Assembly: GCA_037178975.1 (NCBI GenBank)
Contig: JASJZH010000006.1
Coordinates: 5,580,001-5,644,000 of the forward strand
Direction: 5' to 3'
Source of the DNA: Oscheius tipulae
Lineage: Eukaryota > Nematoda > Chromadorea > Rhabditida > Rhabditidae
Length of the DNA stretch: 64,000 bases
Below are positions 23,968-34,505 of this stretch, piece after piece. The notes beneath the pieces are model-generated. The model ran no database searches and had not been told where the DNA came from. It saw nothing but the letters and a program-made list of their open reading frames with translations. Position 1 is the first letter of the stretch. Each line of letters starts with the position of its first letter. The position numbers were made by a program, and so were the translations under genes.

Positions 23968-25063
23968 TTGTCTGAAAACTAAACGAAGGTCTAGTCTGGG
24001 TGAAACAAATTAGAAATTCATCATTATAATGAACAATAGCTTGATTAACTCAGCGTAAAGTGGATTGACCAGAGACACAGAAGTTCAGGTTTAAGGGACT
24101 CAAGAACTGCCTTCAACATCCTGGATAATTAATTGGTTTTCTACAGATAAGCTCGTAAATCAAGCACGTTTCGTTTGAAAACATGTGAGTTTACTTGTAA
24201 GAAGGTATCATAACTTGAACATATGACTTTTGGTATTAGTTTCCATGACCATGACACACAGAGCTCACTGCAAGACTTCTGTGAGAATGAGAGAAATTCT
24301 CCAGCTGATCCCACGCAAAATAAATTTTGACGTGCGTTCTTGATATTTGTTAATGGACAAGCATAAAGAGAGAACAAGGAACATTACGATTTCAAGGAGT
24401 ACGTGAGTTATACAGATGTCAGTTTATTTTAGAGGTTTCATATATAATCGACATTCGGACAATTATCGTCCATTCAGCTGCTCACAAGGGAGAAATTAGT
24501 CTGAAAATGGAAAAGAAAATGCTGAAAATGACTCCTTTTAGACGACAGTGGAAACGAAAGTAGCTACCTGAAGCAGTGTAATTCCCCAAAAACGAAAGCT
24601 GTCTTTCCCTTTTCCGAAAATAAATTGGTAGCAGATTTCACTTGTTTGATCCTTTCATTGTGCTAGCCTTCACCGGCCTGTTTCGTTTGTCGTTGTAGCC
24701 GGTAATTATGCTCTAAGCCGTTTCGAACCGCAGGCAATCCGCCCTTTTAGGGATTTCAGCTTCCTCTTCCAAAAGATTGCAGCTGGACCGGAATCTACTT
24801 GACTATATAATCACAACGAGTCGGAGATCACCCATTTGCTACTTTTCGCTAGAAAACCATTTCCGCACCAACTGGACAGTTTTCACTCAATCGATATCCC
24901 TATTCCTCCAACATTTCTCATGCTTAGTCTAAAGTGCGTCCGTCATGAACTGTATAACCCGGATAATTGTGGCTTGAAGAGGAAGCCTCGAGGCCACTCT
25001 TAGCTGACATCTGGTAGCAACCTGATCTCTGCCCACTTCCCTTTCCTCATCTATGACTGTCGG
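23968..25063. other. Intergenic stretch
   Basis: Divergent spacer between the chemoreceptor and the ground-like gene. Contains TATATAATCACAACG near 24803 and pyrimidine-rich DNA before the ground-like start. No gene supported. Confidence 0.35.
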
Positions 25064-25070
25064 CTTACAG
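25064..25070 (+). promoter_or_regulatory. Probable trans-splice acceptor of the ground-like gene
   Basis: GCTTACAG-type acceptor three bases before the ATG at 25074. It argues for that start over an in-frame ATG at 25053, which would lie upstream of the splice site. Confidence 0.45.
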
Positions 25071-25073
25071 AAG

Positions 25074-26248
25074 ATGATATTGCTTCTGCTGTTTATACCT
25101 CATGCACTCGGACAAGGCTGTGGTACGCCTCGGTGTGGATTTGTTCGTCCCTATTACCAGCAAGCAGTCTATCCACCTCAATACCCCCAACAACCTCTTC
25201 CTGCTCGACAAGTTGCCCAAGTTCCAGTTGCTGACCCTCATCAATACTACACAAGTAAGAAATCAAAATTTGCTAAGATGTGAAGTTAAGACTCGTACGT
25301 CCTCCCTCCTCAGCTTTCATCATCTGTAGAAAAAGAGTTGCCGACTTCGTTGCCCGAAAAACTTAAAATAACCGTTAGTTTGTATCAGTTTTCTCTAACC
25401 GATTCAGGAATACGAGAAATTCGAGAAAGAGCTGAATAAATTGAAGCCAGTTTCACCTATACCCGTTGATCCCTTTATTGTCGAGCCAGCGGTGAACTTG
25501 ACTGGAACAACGTATATTCGAGAACTGCCGTATCCTCCCCAGCCTTATCTCCCAAGACCTTTACCGTACAGGCCACATCCACTTCTTCCCCATGGTTTAT
25601 ATCTACAAAGGGAGTGTTACAGTAACGTTTCAGGATGTCCTGTACAGCCGCCACAGTATGTCCGACCCGTGCCATACATGCCAAGAGGATACGTCACTCC
25701 TGTCGTTCAGCCCTATCCACAGCCACCACTTCCAAAGCCACTTCCTCCTCAGCCAGGTAAAATAGGATGCACTTATTATATGGCTTGTAGTGTATCCGCC
25801 TACCTATGTACGTCCTCCTCCGTTGAACGACTGTTGCGGTAGATGTGCTCATCCTTGCCACTTCCGTCAAAGAGTAAGATAAAGTTTGGGTTTTAAAACG
25901 GACAAATACTTTAGGTTCAAGCAAAAGCGTCAAAAACTATTGAAAAAGATTTTGTTCCCCTTCGTGAAACTACAGAGGTCACAAAGGGTTCTCGCTGCAC
26001 TAGCGAAGAGTTGGAAAGCCTTATGAGCAAGTCAACCACGAGAACACCTTCTCTATCGAAAAGAGTCATACAAAAAGCAGCTGAGGAGCAGTTTGGAGGT
26101 GAGCCTGATTAGCATGCACAATAGATTCTTTTCAGGCTTCTTTTCGGTCATTTGCTCGAAAGAAGACTTCTCTTATATAGCCAGGAGCGAACTATTCTGT
26201 CAAACATCTAAGTACGATATCGTCTGCTACGCCTTCCAACATTCCTAA
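25074..26248 (+). CDS. Ground-like (hedgehog-related) secreted protein
   Basis: Six exons: 25074-25254, 25330-25373, 25408-25756, 25791-25873, 25915-26098, 26136-26248; 317 residues. A signal peptide (MILLLLFIPHALGQ) is followed by a short Cys-Gly and Pro/Gln/Tyr-rich stretch, a small charged segment, then a long Pro/Tyr-rich linker. The C-terminal part holds a CCGRCAHPCH cysteine cluster and a typical ground-like domain: KGSRCTSEELESLM ... FFSVICSKEDFSYIARS ... FCQTSKYDIVCYAF. Ground-like (GRL) proteins are nematode hedgehog-related secreted proteins thought to work with patched-related receptors and in cuticle/apical matrix; the latter points are family knowledge. A decayed retroelement begins antisense at the stop codon. 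Confidence 0.88.
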
Positions 26249-27430
26249 ACAACTTCAGAGAACTACTGTTGTACGAATTGATTGTCGCCGTATATCTTAA
26301 TATAAGCATCTTTAAAGTAGCCGTACCGTAGAACCGAACGTGGTGGCACGCACGAGTGGAGCGGCGTAGACCATTCTTATTCTTCTTTACTAGTATGGGC
26401 TTCGGAGTCTCGGTGTTCGAATCAACAGAGTCATCTTCCATTTTAGGCGGGTGTAAAGCATCTAGCAACACATCGAGTCTCTCGCGAATGGCACTCTTGC
26501 GTAACTGGTTGACTGACGTTTGGGATATCTCCCACCAGTTTTGATCACGTAACATGTGTTTCCTAGACGCTTAATCTTTTCACCAGTAGTCCAGCTTTCT
26601 TTTCCTTGTTGATACATCGTTGTCCATACAGGGTCAGAAACGGCTTGGCATTGTGATGACCATTGAACTGAGTGGCCATTCGTTTGTCTCCCTCCTCGTA
26701 CATAGTCGACAGCTTCATTAGGTCCAATACATTCCGAATCTTACGACCCAAGAAGTTTTCAGCAGGCGATTTTCTTTCTGGAGAGGCAGCACACGGCGTA
26801 TAACGATACGTCATCAGGAACTTCTGTAGCGACTCGGTCGTAGTTCCAGTATCCTTCAACTTCTTGACGGTATTGACGAAAATCTCGGCTTGTCCATTTG
26901 ACTGCGGATGGAATGGCGGTGAGCGGACGTGGCAGATTCCACGTTGCTTGCTGAAATCCTCACCGGATGTGAACTGCGATCATTGTCCGTCACAAATGAC
27001 CTTAGGAATCTATAGCTTCTGAATAACTCCGTCAGTCTACGCTATGTCATCTTCGTTGCAGTAGAAGACATTTTCGTCACATCATCCACCATGACCAGAT
27101 GCATCTTACCATCCAGAGGTCCAGAAAAATCGGCATGTACTCTGTCCCATGGTCCAGACGATTTCTCCCAAGGATGTAGAATGTTCTTCATCGGCTTTCA
27201 GCTCGTCAACTGACACTCGCGACATCTATCCACCAGAGAGTCGATGTCTTCACTGAGTCCAATCCAATAGACGTACTCGAAAGCGACTTCGTTCTCGACT
27301 GACTCGGATGTCCTTCATGTAACGACACGAGGACCTGCTTCTGGAGAGTCAGTGCCGACAAGACCGTGTCCTTCGCTGTTTCCTCAGCTAACGGCTCACA
27401 TCCGATAGGAAGACGTTCCATTTGAATCTA
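26210..27430 (-). mobile_element. Decayed Ty3/gypsy-type retrotransposon: integrase remnant
   Basis: On the minus strand, in order: a zinc-binding pre-integrase region (GHPSQSRTKSL, then a SYVYW-like and C-x-x-C segment near 27240-27210), an integrase core with WDRVHADFSGPLDGK near 27150, a broken TDN...TS segment near 26980-26950, HPQSNGQAEIFVNTVKK near 26900-26870, the FLMTYRYTPCAASP stretch (26810) and the C-terminal LYGQRC/VNQLRKSA tail reaching 26210. Frameshifts and stops separate these pieces, and reverse transcriptase, RNase H, gag and LTRs are not recognisable. The copy cannot be active. It lies between the 3' ends of two convergent genes. Confidence 0.8.
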
Positions 27431-28185
27431 GTCTTTTGCAGGTGAGCCCGATCTCAGTCTGTTAGCTGTGGCCCACCTGGATGACTTGCCATCTCCCATG
27501 CTCATTGGCCTAATACCTGCTCAGAACTTGGTCCGATGGGAAGCACAGCGTGGTTGTCCATTGAAGTGCTCATTCTGCCAGCACAGAAACACAGCTTGAA
27601 GGAGAGGTTCTTTCCTATGGAGTCTCCATCTTCTACGGTCTTCCAACTCAGACACTCGACAGTATCAAGCGAACGGTAGAGTATTACAAAACCAGACTGG
27701 ACCCAGATGTGCTGCATGTTTTCTCGCTCATGTTGCTGAGGGGAACAGAGCTCTTTGATAATAAGAAGAGCCTTGGTCTTTATTGAAGGTATAACATCTG
27801 ACAGCATCTAACATCTCAGTGTTTAAGATATGATCACCCGCAGAAAACGACCATTCGACAGCAGGACATGATTCCACATGTCCTGCTGTCGAATGGTCGT
27901 TTTCTGTCGATCCAATCCATCGTTCACAAAAGATGAATGGAAAGAGATGGCTGAGGTAAATAATAGAGATGAAAAAATAGGGAAACATTTTATCATTATT
28001 CTGTACTGCAATAATATTGAACAAAAGTATCAAAGCTGAGAAGACAGAATTTAAAGTCATGGAACTGAAGCGTGAGAACAACACTAGATGAATGGGAATA
28101 CACGTAAGGATCACATCAAAATCATTGGGATATGTCTACCTCGGAACTAAATACTCGGATCAAGAACAAATACATTGAAAGTCGG
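27431..28185. other. Spacer between retroelement remnant and kinase gene
   Basis: Contains the exact inverted repeat at 27841-27906. The part up to about 27800 on the minus strand may be more decayed retroelement (RNase H side), but I cannot identify motifs. A 128-codon open frame (27728-28114, minus) reads through the hairpin and looks like chance. Confidence 0.4.
27841..27906. repeat. Perfect 30-bp inverted repeat with 6-base loop
   Basis: Left arm 27841-27870, spacer ATTCCA at 27871-27876, right arm 27877-27906; the arms are exact reverse complements over all 30 bases and the match stops abruptly on both sides (G/T at 27840/27907). Confidence 0.97.
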
Positions 28186-31100
28186 CTACACGTTACTATC
28201 ACTGATAGCACCCATGGAAATTGACATAGAGTCCGTGATGAGAGAACTCTGAGTATCTTCTTCGTCCTTATGTAGTTTGTTGGCGGCCTTCATTCGATCT
28301 ATGTCATCGTTGGGATCAAAAATGATTGAGTCTCTGAATCTCGATTTCATTCAATGCGGTCAAAAACGCACCTTGCAATGCTTTCCACTGAACTTAGTGA
28401 ACCATTTGCCGCCACTTTTTCTTTTTTCACTTTTAAGGGGAAGTCTTCCGGAACAATGATAACATCGGGCTGAAGTACACGTTTACACCACGTTTCACAA
28501 AAAAACAAACCTTCTGATCGCCGTATTGGACGTTGTAATAGTCCTTTTGGGCATCCAACTTCAGATAACTGTACTCATCCGTGATGTCTTCCAGTTGACC
28601 GGCGAGTTTTTGGCGAATTTGCGAAAACTCGATACGGTTATCTGGATCGGCTTGCCAGCATTCGTCCATGACATTGTAGCTGGAAAAAGTTCTTTGACCT
28701 ATTGTGAAAGAAGACTTACAATTCATCAGGACAATTGTCGGGCTGTTCCATTCTGCCGCCAGATTCGAGGAATGTTAGCATGTCCTCCGGCTGTACACCT
28801 GGATATGGGGAGCCTCCGAGAGTGATAATCTCAAATAGCAGTATCCCAAAAGACCAAACGTCGCTTTGAGTAGAGAACTCATAGTGACGAATAGCTTCGG
28901 GTGACATCCACTTCAGAGGAAGGCGACCGCCCTTGCTCTTGTAATGAGAGCTCTCCGAATAGATATAGCGACAGAGACCGAAATCTCCAATCTTACAACT
29001 GTTCATCTCATGCACAAGAATGTTTCTCGCGGCGACATCTCTGTGCACAAATCCTTTTTGTGAGAGGTATTCCTGAAATGAAGTTATCAAAACTAAAGGA
29101 AAATTACTTACCAGGCCATAACTGACTTGAACAGCAAACATGAGCAGTTGTTTCAGTGTGATGATCATCTGCGGATCGTAGTTACCATCGAGTGGAGGTT
29201 GATGGTAGTCGATGCCGAGCTCATCAAGCTGAATTTAAAACTTTGAAAAGTCATCATCTTTGGTGCCACCTTCATCATATACTTGCATCGGGAACGAAGG
29301 AAGTGCAATAGATCGCCGTCACTACAGTATTCCACAATGAGACACAATGGTTCCGAGTCGGTGATACAGGCGAGCATGTTGACCAGTCTAGAATACATCG
29401 TCTCAATACAGACAAGACGAATTATTCACCTCTCGTGGTAGCCAAGCGTTTTCATGAGACCAATTTCTCGAAGAAACTCCGATTTTGAAATATCATCGGC
29501 ATACTCGGGAAGCATTTTCACAGCAACCTACAACCATATATTTTGCCTTCGAGGAAAACATACATCACAGTTTTCTGCTCTCATTAGGTTGACTCCAAGC
29601 GGAGAATTGGCATCCTTGTGTGCCAAAGACTTGCCGAGTAGCTTTCCAAGGTACACAGCTCCAAAAGCTCCAGATCCAAGCTTTTTGTCGTTGTGAATAA
29701 CCAGATTTCTTCGCTCTACTTCCCAAATATCGAATCTAAACGCGACTCAATCGAAGCAAAGCAGGAAACATACTTCTTAGGGAAGTCTGTGTAGCGACCC
29801 TCTTTCTCCAATTCGAGTTGTGTTATTTTCAGTCGAAACTTCTCATTCTTTGCTTTCTGATGTTTGTTGATATAGTAGCACATGCCAAGAATGCCAATCA
29901 CAACAAGACATAGGGCTCCAACCACTACTCCGATAATCAATCCGACCGGGCTCTTTCCTGCATAATCTGAAAATTAGTTTTTTTTATGGTTATGGGACAA
30001 GGATTTGAAATCTAGAGCAGTGAGGAGAAAAAAGCAAAGGGTTAAAGCGGATCCTTCACCCGATTTCATGGTAGTAGACGATGTCATTGTGAGAACTGAC
30101 GTAGTAATGATAATTGCATTTGTAGTGTTCCGTAGTTCCATCTCTTCCGACCTATTTGAAGCGGAGAAGTTTGTGTATACAAATGGCTCCGAGACGTTCC
30201 CGATGAGTATTATTGTCAAATCAGTGATGTTAAAGTCTTCGTAGGTGTCATCTGTAGAGGCATCCGAGTGATTGCGAAGCGTTGCGAAGTCTTCCTTGCT
30301 AACTTCGTACGAGTCTTCGAGCAACATTCCTGTTCCGTTCTCATCATAAACTTCAGTCGATTCCGTCAGGGTGCGAGTTGATTTACGCTTGTGTACAACT
30401 TTTTCCGATAGTTCCTGGTAATTTTCGGAAAGCAGTTGTTTTCGATCATCCCATTCAGGTTCCACCCGGGAAAGTAGGCCAATTATTTCATTCATAAGTG
30501 TTAGTTCAACCGAGTCAAAGTAGTTTTCCGATAAGTTAGCAGGTTTGTTTGTGCTATGGATAAGAATTTCATGCAAAACTAAAGAGTTAGTGTGGCGGAG
30601 TCAAAGGCTAATTTGTTTGCTTACCAGAAGATGCGACATAGATCGAATTTGTCTTGTGGCGACTAGATTTGGTTGGACTCAAAATTCCGGGGAAATTTAA
30701 ATTCATCGGGTCCTTGACGGCACAAAAAGTTATTCCATACAAATTGTCCAGATGAATATCTCGGATGATCACAGAAAGATTTGTTTGTTGCTAAAATAGA
30801 TGAATGTTTTCCCACATTCCCTCAAACATACAGCGCAGGTCCCCGTTTCCGTGAAATTGAAACAGTTGGTTGTGTTGCCCATGATAGACGTCAGATTTAC
30901 TCCCAAAAATGCTTTCTGAAACTATTGTTGTGATCCAAACAGCAGTTTAAACTAACCTCGTCATCAGAGCTGTAATTCGTCGCAGGGCCATAGAAAGCAA
31001 CATAGTAGAGAGTTGGGGCCTCGTTGTTTCTCATAACAGGTGTAAACGACACATTCAAAACAAGATCCAAAGCCTTATCGCCTGCTCTCACGTTCGGGGT

Positions 31101-32430
31101 CAGCACCTGAATTCGGTCCTATTAGAAAAGCGCTTTTCGATTAACCTTGTATTCAATATCATCCACCGTACCACAGATTGGAGGGTCGTGACGAACTTCT
31201 TTTTTGCATGGAGCGTTAGCGACAGCATCACAATCTAAACTTGTCAATCTTTCGTGATTCCAGTTCAAGGATACCAATAACAGCCGTCCGTATGGTGTCT
31301 TTCACGGGAGCTCGAATGGATGTGTAAGTTTTGCAGGTTCTGCTTCCAACCCGGCTCACATAGTACATAATTCGACATTGACGATACATCAAGTCAGCTC
31401 CAAGATAACCGACCAAAATGTTACCAGCTCTTTGTTCCTAAACACTTCAAATAACGACTAAATTCCTGCAGCTACGTACAAAATCTGGGACGGGTATGGC
31501 TTGAGAAAGATCAGCTGTAACGCAATTCACAGTGTGAAACAATGGCTCCACTATTAAATCACTCGTTCCCAATGGCCAATCTGAACATTTCATCTTCCAC
31601 AGGTGGAATGTTTGCTTACCTCCTTCTTGGTAACTGAAAGTTAGTTCAAGCGTTCCGTTGGCCTTGTAACCTTCCCGCTCCAGAGGTTTATCCTAAAAGT
31701 CGGGTACACATAGCGGTCTAAACGATCTCACGATATACAACAGACTAGAAATGTTCAATGTTGGATCCACGTACGGTGTTCTGGCAGGTACAGTCGCAGG
31801 TTTTGTGAAATTACTTATAGAAGATTCGGATATAGCCATGATCACGACTATAGAGTCATCACAGATTGTGCCTTTAGGATTTTGGAAGTCCTTGACCTCA
31901 GTGCTTGTAGTTAACTGAAACCATAAGACTGGTTAAAGAAACAGAAGGACCAACCATATAATCATCGCCATCAAATCGAGGAGCGTTGGCAAGTTTGTAT
32001 TCGACCGCATAAAGCGTAGCTCCATTAACGTTCGACCACGACAGCTGGATCAGCAATGAAAATAATACAAAGAAAAGTTACCAGACTGTCGCCGTTATCG
32101 GTGTCAACCTTGACCTTTGAGGGAACTGGCAGAGCACCCACAGGCCCGAGATCGCGACACTTGTTCCAACACTCTGTATTGTCCTAAAGAGTTAAATGCA
32201 ATTGCAAAAATAACTGTAAAACTTACGCAAAGATTTCGATTATCATATGCAATGCATTGCTGTGTACATTGTTGCAAAGGTTCCTGGATTAATGATTTTA
32301 GCAAAAAATGATTTACCTTGCTATCCTTCATACATTTGGCGATACATCTTAGCCGGCAGATGTGATTTGTAGGAAGTGCTTGGCTAGCGACTGAGAAAGT
32401 TATAAATAAGAGAAGCAGCAACCGCCTCAT
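28186..32430 (-). CDS. Receptor tyrosine kinase with cysteine-pair N-terminus
   Basis: Twenty-two exons, 32317-32430 first and 28186-28333 last; every phase closes into 1,122 residues. Signal peptide [20 protein letters not shown]; then [14 protein letters not shown] and CWNKC cysteine pairs, followed by about 470 residues that include fibronectin-III-like strands and many N-glycosylation sites, and an acidic Ser/Thr-rich stalk (about residues 463-634). One membrane span, about 642-664. Kinase: glycine loop [11 protein letters not shown] (719-729), VAVK Lys760, HRDVAARN with catalytic Asp879, DFG at 897-899, [13 protein letters not shown] activation segment, [12 protein letters not shown]. 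All catalytic residues are present, so it should be active. The C-tail has DYYNVQYGD, a candidate phosphotyrosine docking site. The kinase resembles the VEGFR/FGFR-like nematode receptor kinases; the ectodomain has no Ig repeats. Ligand unknown. Confidence 0.92.
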
Positions 32431-34098
32431 TGAGACGGTCACAGCTAATTTGCTCGATTTCTCTGGAAAATACGTTGAGAAAACGAACTGGAACCAGATG
32501 AAGATTGAGATCATTAGGCTAATTAAAATAACGTTGTTTGCCTAGCGTTCAGGTAGGACAGACATTGTGTCTACGTAGTGTCTGATGCACTTCAACCTTC
32601 CGCCAATTTGCAACCAACGTACAAGTGTTTCAAGAACTTACCAGAATGAATGACTTGGGTTCAATCAATGGAATGAACTAACACTTAACGGGGAATGGGC
32701 AGCAAGCGCCCTTTCAGGGAATAGAACGGGGTGAAACATCATTCAACTGCTATGTTTTATAACGTTCGACAAAAGAGATGCCTCAAGGCGGAAATGTAAT
32801 TCTGATTATCAGTACAGGTCAGAAGGAAGGAAAGTTGTCGTCTCTCTAGGTCAATAAGGAAGATGTTTGCTGGTAGAGTGTTCCTTAAACAGGCGGTGGA
32901 GAAGTTTAGTAGTACGTAAGCGAGGAAAGATTCCAAAAGAATTTTATGATAATGATCGGTGGAAGAGGAGAGGTTAATTGAAATCGATACAAAGAGTTGC
33001 GCTGTGGCAACGCAATCCCTTTAACAAATAGTTCCTGTGTTGTGTATGACCCGCCACTTTTTCAAACAAATCGGTTAACAAAACACGTGCGATGCGGCTA
33101 GAATTGACGACCGGAGGCATGCATATAGAGGAGATGCGCTAAGAGATTTTATAAAGCGATAGTCACGCAAGGACATGCCGACTATGGTTTCTTATGAACA
33201 AAAGTGAGTGCTTTCAGAATGACAGGCATGTTCGGTCAGATGTAAGCAATCAATTGTTCGGAGTTCGCGACAGGCCCTCGCCGGGATCGGAACCGGTCGG
33301 CCAATTCGACAAACAGAGCGGATAGTTAGACGCCGGTGGGTAGAGATTAGCCATCGCTACCTGCTGTTACTACGTCAAAATTATTCTGCATGTTGATAAG
33401 GGTCAAACGCGTCACTGTTTTTTGTGGTCTGGACCACAACCGGTAGTCAAATGACTCTCTACCGTAATACGTTCTGTAAGGGCGTTTGCTTGACTTGCTC
33501 TTACAAAGGTTGCCAAAACAAAGTCACAAGGATAAAGTTGGAAAAAAATGCCTTGTGTCTCAAATCAGTGCTGTTTGCGCAGCCGTTGGGGGCAGAGGAG
33601 AAACATAACGAGGGGCAGCGAGCTGGCTGAAAGCAAAAATCCACATTTGCTTCGCAGAGAGTGAGAATCCAGTTGTGCATGAAAACATTGTGCGCAGCGA
33701 CCAGTGTATGACTCAGACCCACATCCGCGTCTCGATGCCGATTGGCACAACAGTAACATTTATACATGGGACATGGCCTTTGCTGTACAATACTCTTAAT
33801 CGGTCTTGTATCTGTCAGTTCAATTGTTGCCATGTGGACGAATTAAAAAGATGGATCATGCGGGTAAGAGAAAGTGTCGGTCAGTTGGGTGGAGAGTTCG
33901 GCCTGAAGACATCAAACAATGCTTGTAAAATGAGAAAAAGTCAGTGTTTATTTAGGAATAAAACCGTATTGAAGATTGAGTTAGATACATGAGATGATAG
34001 TGGGCAGTGAGTGTGTTGTACACGGCTGTTGATGACTAGAGCCACTGGTGGGCGGATGTACCGGTCATGTTTTCTGAGATCTTCTTCCTCGTGACAGT
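32431..34098. other. Intergenic stretch
   Basis: Upstream region of the kinase gene and 3' side of the cytochrome b5 gene. Overlapping open frames of 60-110 codons on both strands near 33424-33992 show no recognisable content. Confidence 0.4.
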
Positions 34099-34505
34099 TT
34101 AGGCCTTAATGTGGAATGGGCACAAGAGCTTCTGAAAAACAAGTGGATTAACCTCCGCTCTTGCTCGGATTGTTTACCTTTGCCTCCGTAATACACTCGC
34201 TTCCATAGGTGGTCTGCTCGTGAGGAGGGAGCATACCGACTCGGAGCTCATCACACATGGCGCGAGCCATCATCGAATGTCCCACGCTCTCGAAAGCGTC
34301 TGTAGCATCGCTGCCTGCCTACAAAAGTGGGACTTAGAGAATTCTTTGGAGTTTGACTTACGTATTCGAGAAGAACCTCGTACGATCCAGGATGTTCGTT
34401 GAGGAAAGAAGTAACATCGTAGACAATATTTCTGATGACGAGCCAGCAATCGTCAGGGGAATCGTGGTAGGCAACTTCGGATCGGGAAATCTCTTTGTTC
34501 AGCAT
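34099..34505 (-). CDS. Short cytochrome b5
   Basis: Three exons: 34362-34505, 34178-34318, 34099-34131; 105 residues. The b5 core is clear: EVAYHDSPDDCWLVIRNIVYDVTSFLNEHPGS gives the first heme His in HPG, and DATDAFESVGHS gives the second heme His in VGHS, with the usual spacing. The common HPGG is HPGS here. There is no C-terminal membrane helix, so unlike the ER form this should be a soluble b5, ending after a short CPFHIKA tail. It would carry electrons for desaturases or other oxidoreductases; partner unknown. An in-frame ATG six codons upstream (34523) is followed by TCTTTCAG and is more likely leader or intron than coding. Confidence 0.9.

Noticed and set aside
27728-28114. 128-codon minus-strand frame through the inverted repeat
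   Set aside because: Its middle is the palindrome itself, and no domain is visible.
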